Shown: positions 5,284-5,320 of the stretch, in pieces | How positions within the stretch are numbered: position 1 is the first letter of the stretch | How the letters are laid out: the number at the start of each line of letters is the position of its first letter | Assembly: GCA_964247295.1 (NCBI GenBank) | Contig: CAXTTV010000267.1 | Span: forward strand, 1-5,320 | Direction: 5' to 3' | Origin: CAXTTV01 sp964247295 | GTDB taxonomy: Bacteria > Chloroflexota > Ktedonobacteria > Ktedonobacterales > Ktedonobacteraceae | Length of the DNA: 5,320 nucleotides | Notes under the pieces: generated by a model | What the model was told of the DNA's origin: nothing | Database searches by the model: none | What the model saw: only the letters and a program-made list of their open reading frames with translations | Program-made: the position numbers and the translations under genes

Positions 5284-5320
5284 ATCTTTCCCTATTGAGG
5301 CTTCTCGTTTTGAAGATTAA

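Overview
The window reads as a bacterial chromosome segment. Every gene I can support lies on the minus strand. The protein families (a secreted GH54 arabinofuranosidase, an ArsR regulator paired with an AHSA1/SRPBCC protein, an NTF2/SnoaL-like protein and an ISAs1-family transposase relic), the long AT-rich spacers and the mid-range base composition would fit a large-genome soil bacterium. Ktedonobacteria (Chloroflexota) is my best guess, but only as a low-confidence inference; nothing here fixes the taxonomy.

Layout. (1) 1-1821: the 5' 607 codons of a GH54 alpha-L-arabinofuranosidase that runs off the left edge. It has a signal peptide, an unusual ~240-residue N-terminal extension with hydrophobic stretches, and then an essentially complete catalytic domain with both catalytic acids and three conserved cysteine pairs. 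(2) 1822-2582: about 760 bp without a convincing gene. It holds a ~134 bp element bounded by ~33 bp imperfect inverted repeats (MITE-like), two strong AT-rich dyads with TTGTACAA/TGTATACA palindromes, and a 9 bp tandem duplication. (3) 2583-~3240: the C-terminal part of an ISAs1-family transposase, broken by 5' truncation, a frameshift and an in-frame amber codon. (4) ~3426-3751: five degenerate repeat copies at a 69-76 bp period, CRISPR-like in spacing but possibly an eroded minisatellite. (5) 3776-3806: an intrinsic terminator for the genes to its right. (6) 3847-5239: an NTF2-like gene, then an arsR-type regulator overlapping an AHSA1/SRPBCC gene by 8 bp. The regulator has its own promoter overlapped by a double GAATATTC dyad that looks like its operator.

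How the parts work together. The ArsR and SRPBCC genes form a translationally coupled, probably autoregulated pair that ends at the 3776-3806 terminator. The NTF2-like gene upstream has its own promoter signals and RBS and may or may not be co-transcribed. The GH54 enzyme is an independent secreted plant-polysaccharide hydrolase. The middle of the window (2040-3750) is a graveyard of mobile or repetitive DNA separating these two functional blocks. I found no cas, toxin-antitoxin, phage-defence or other clearly novel multi-gene system. The least explained items are the N-terminal extension of the GH54 protein, the 73 bp-period repeats and the MITE-like element.
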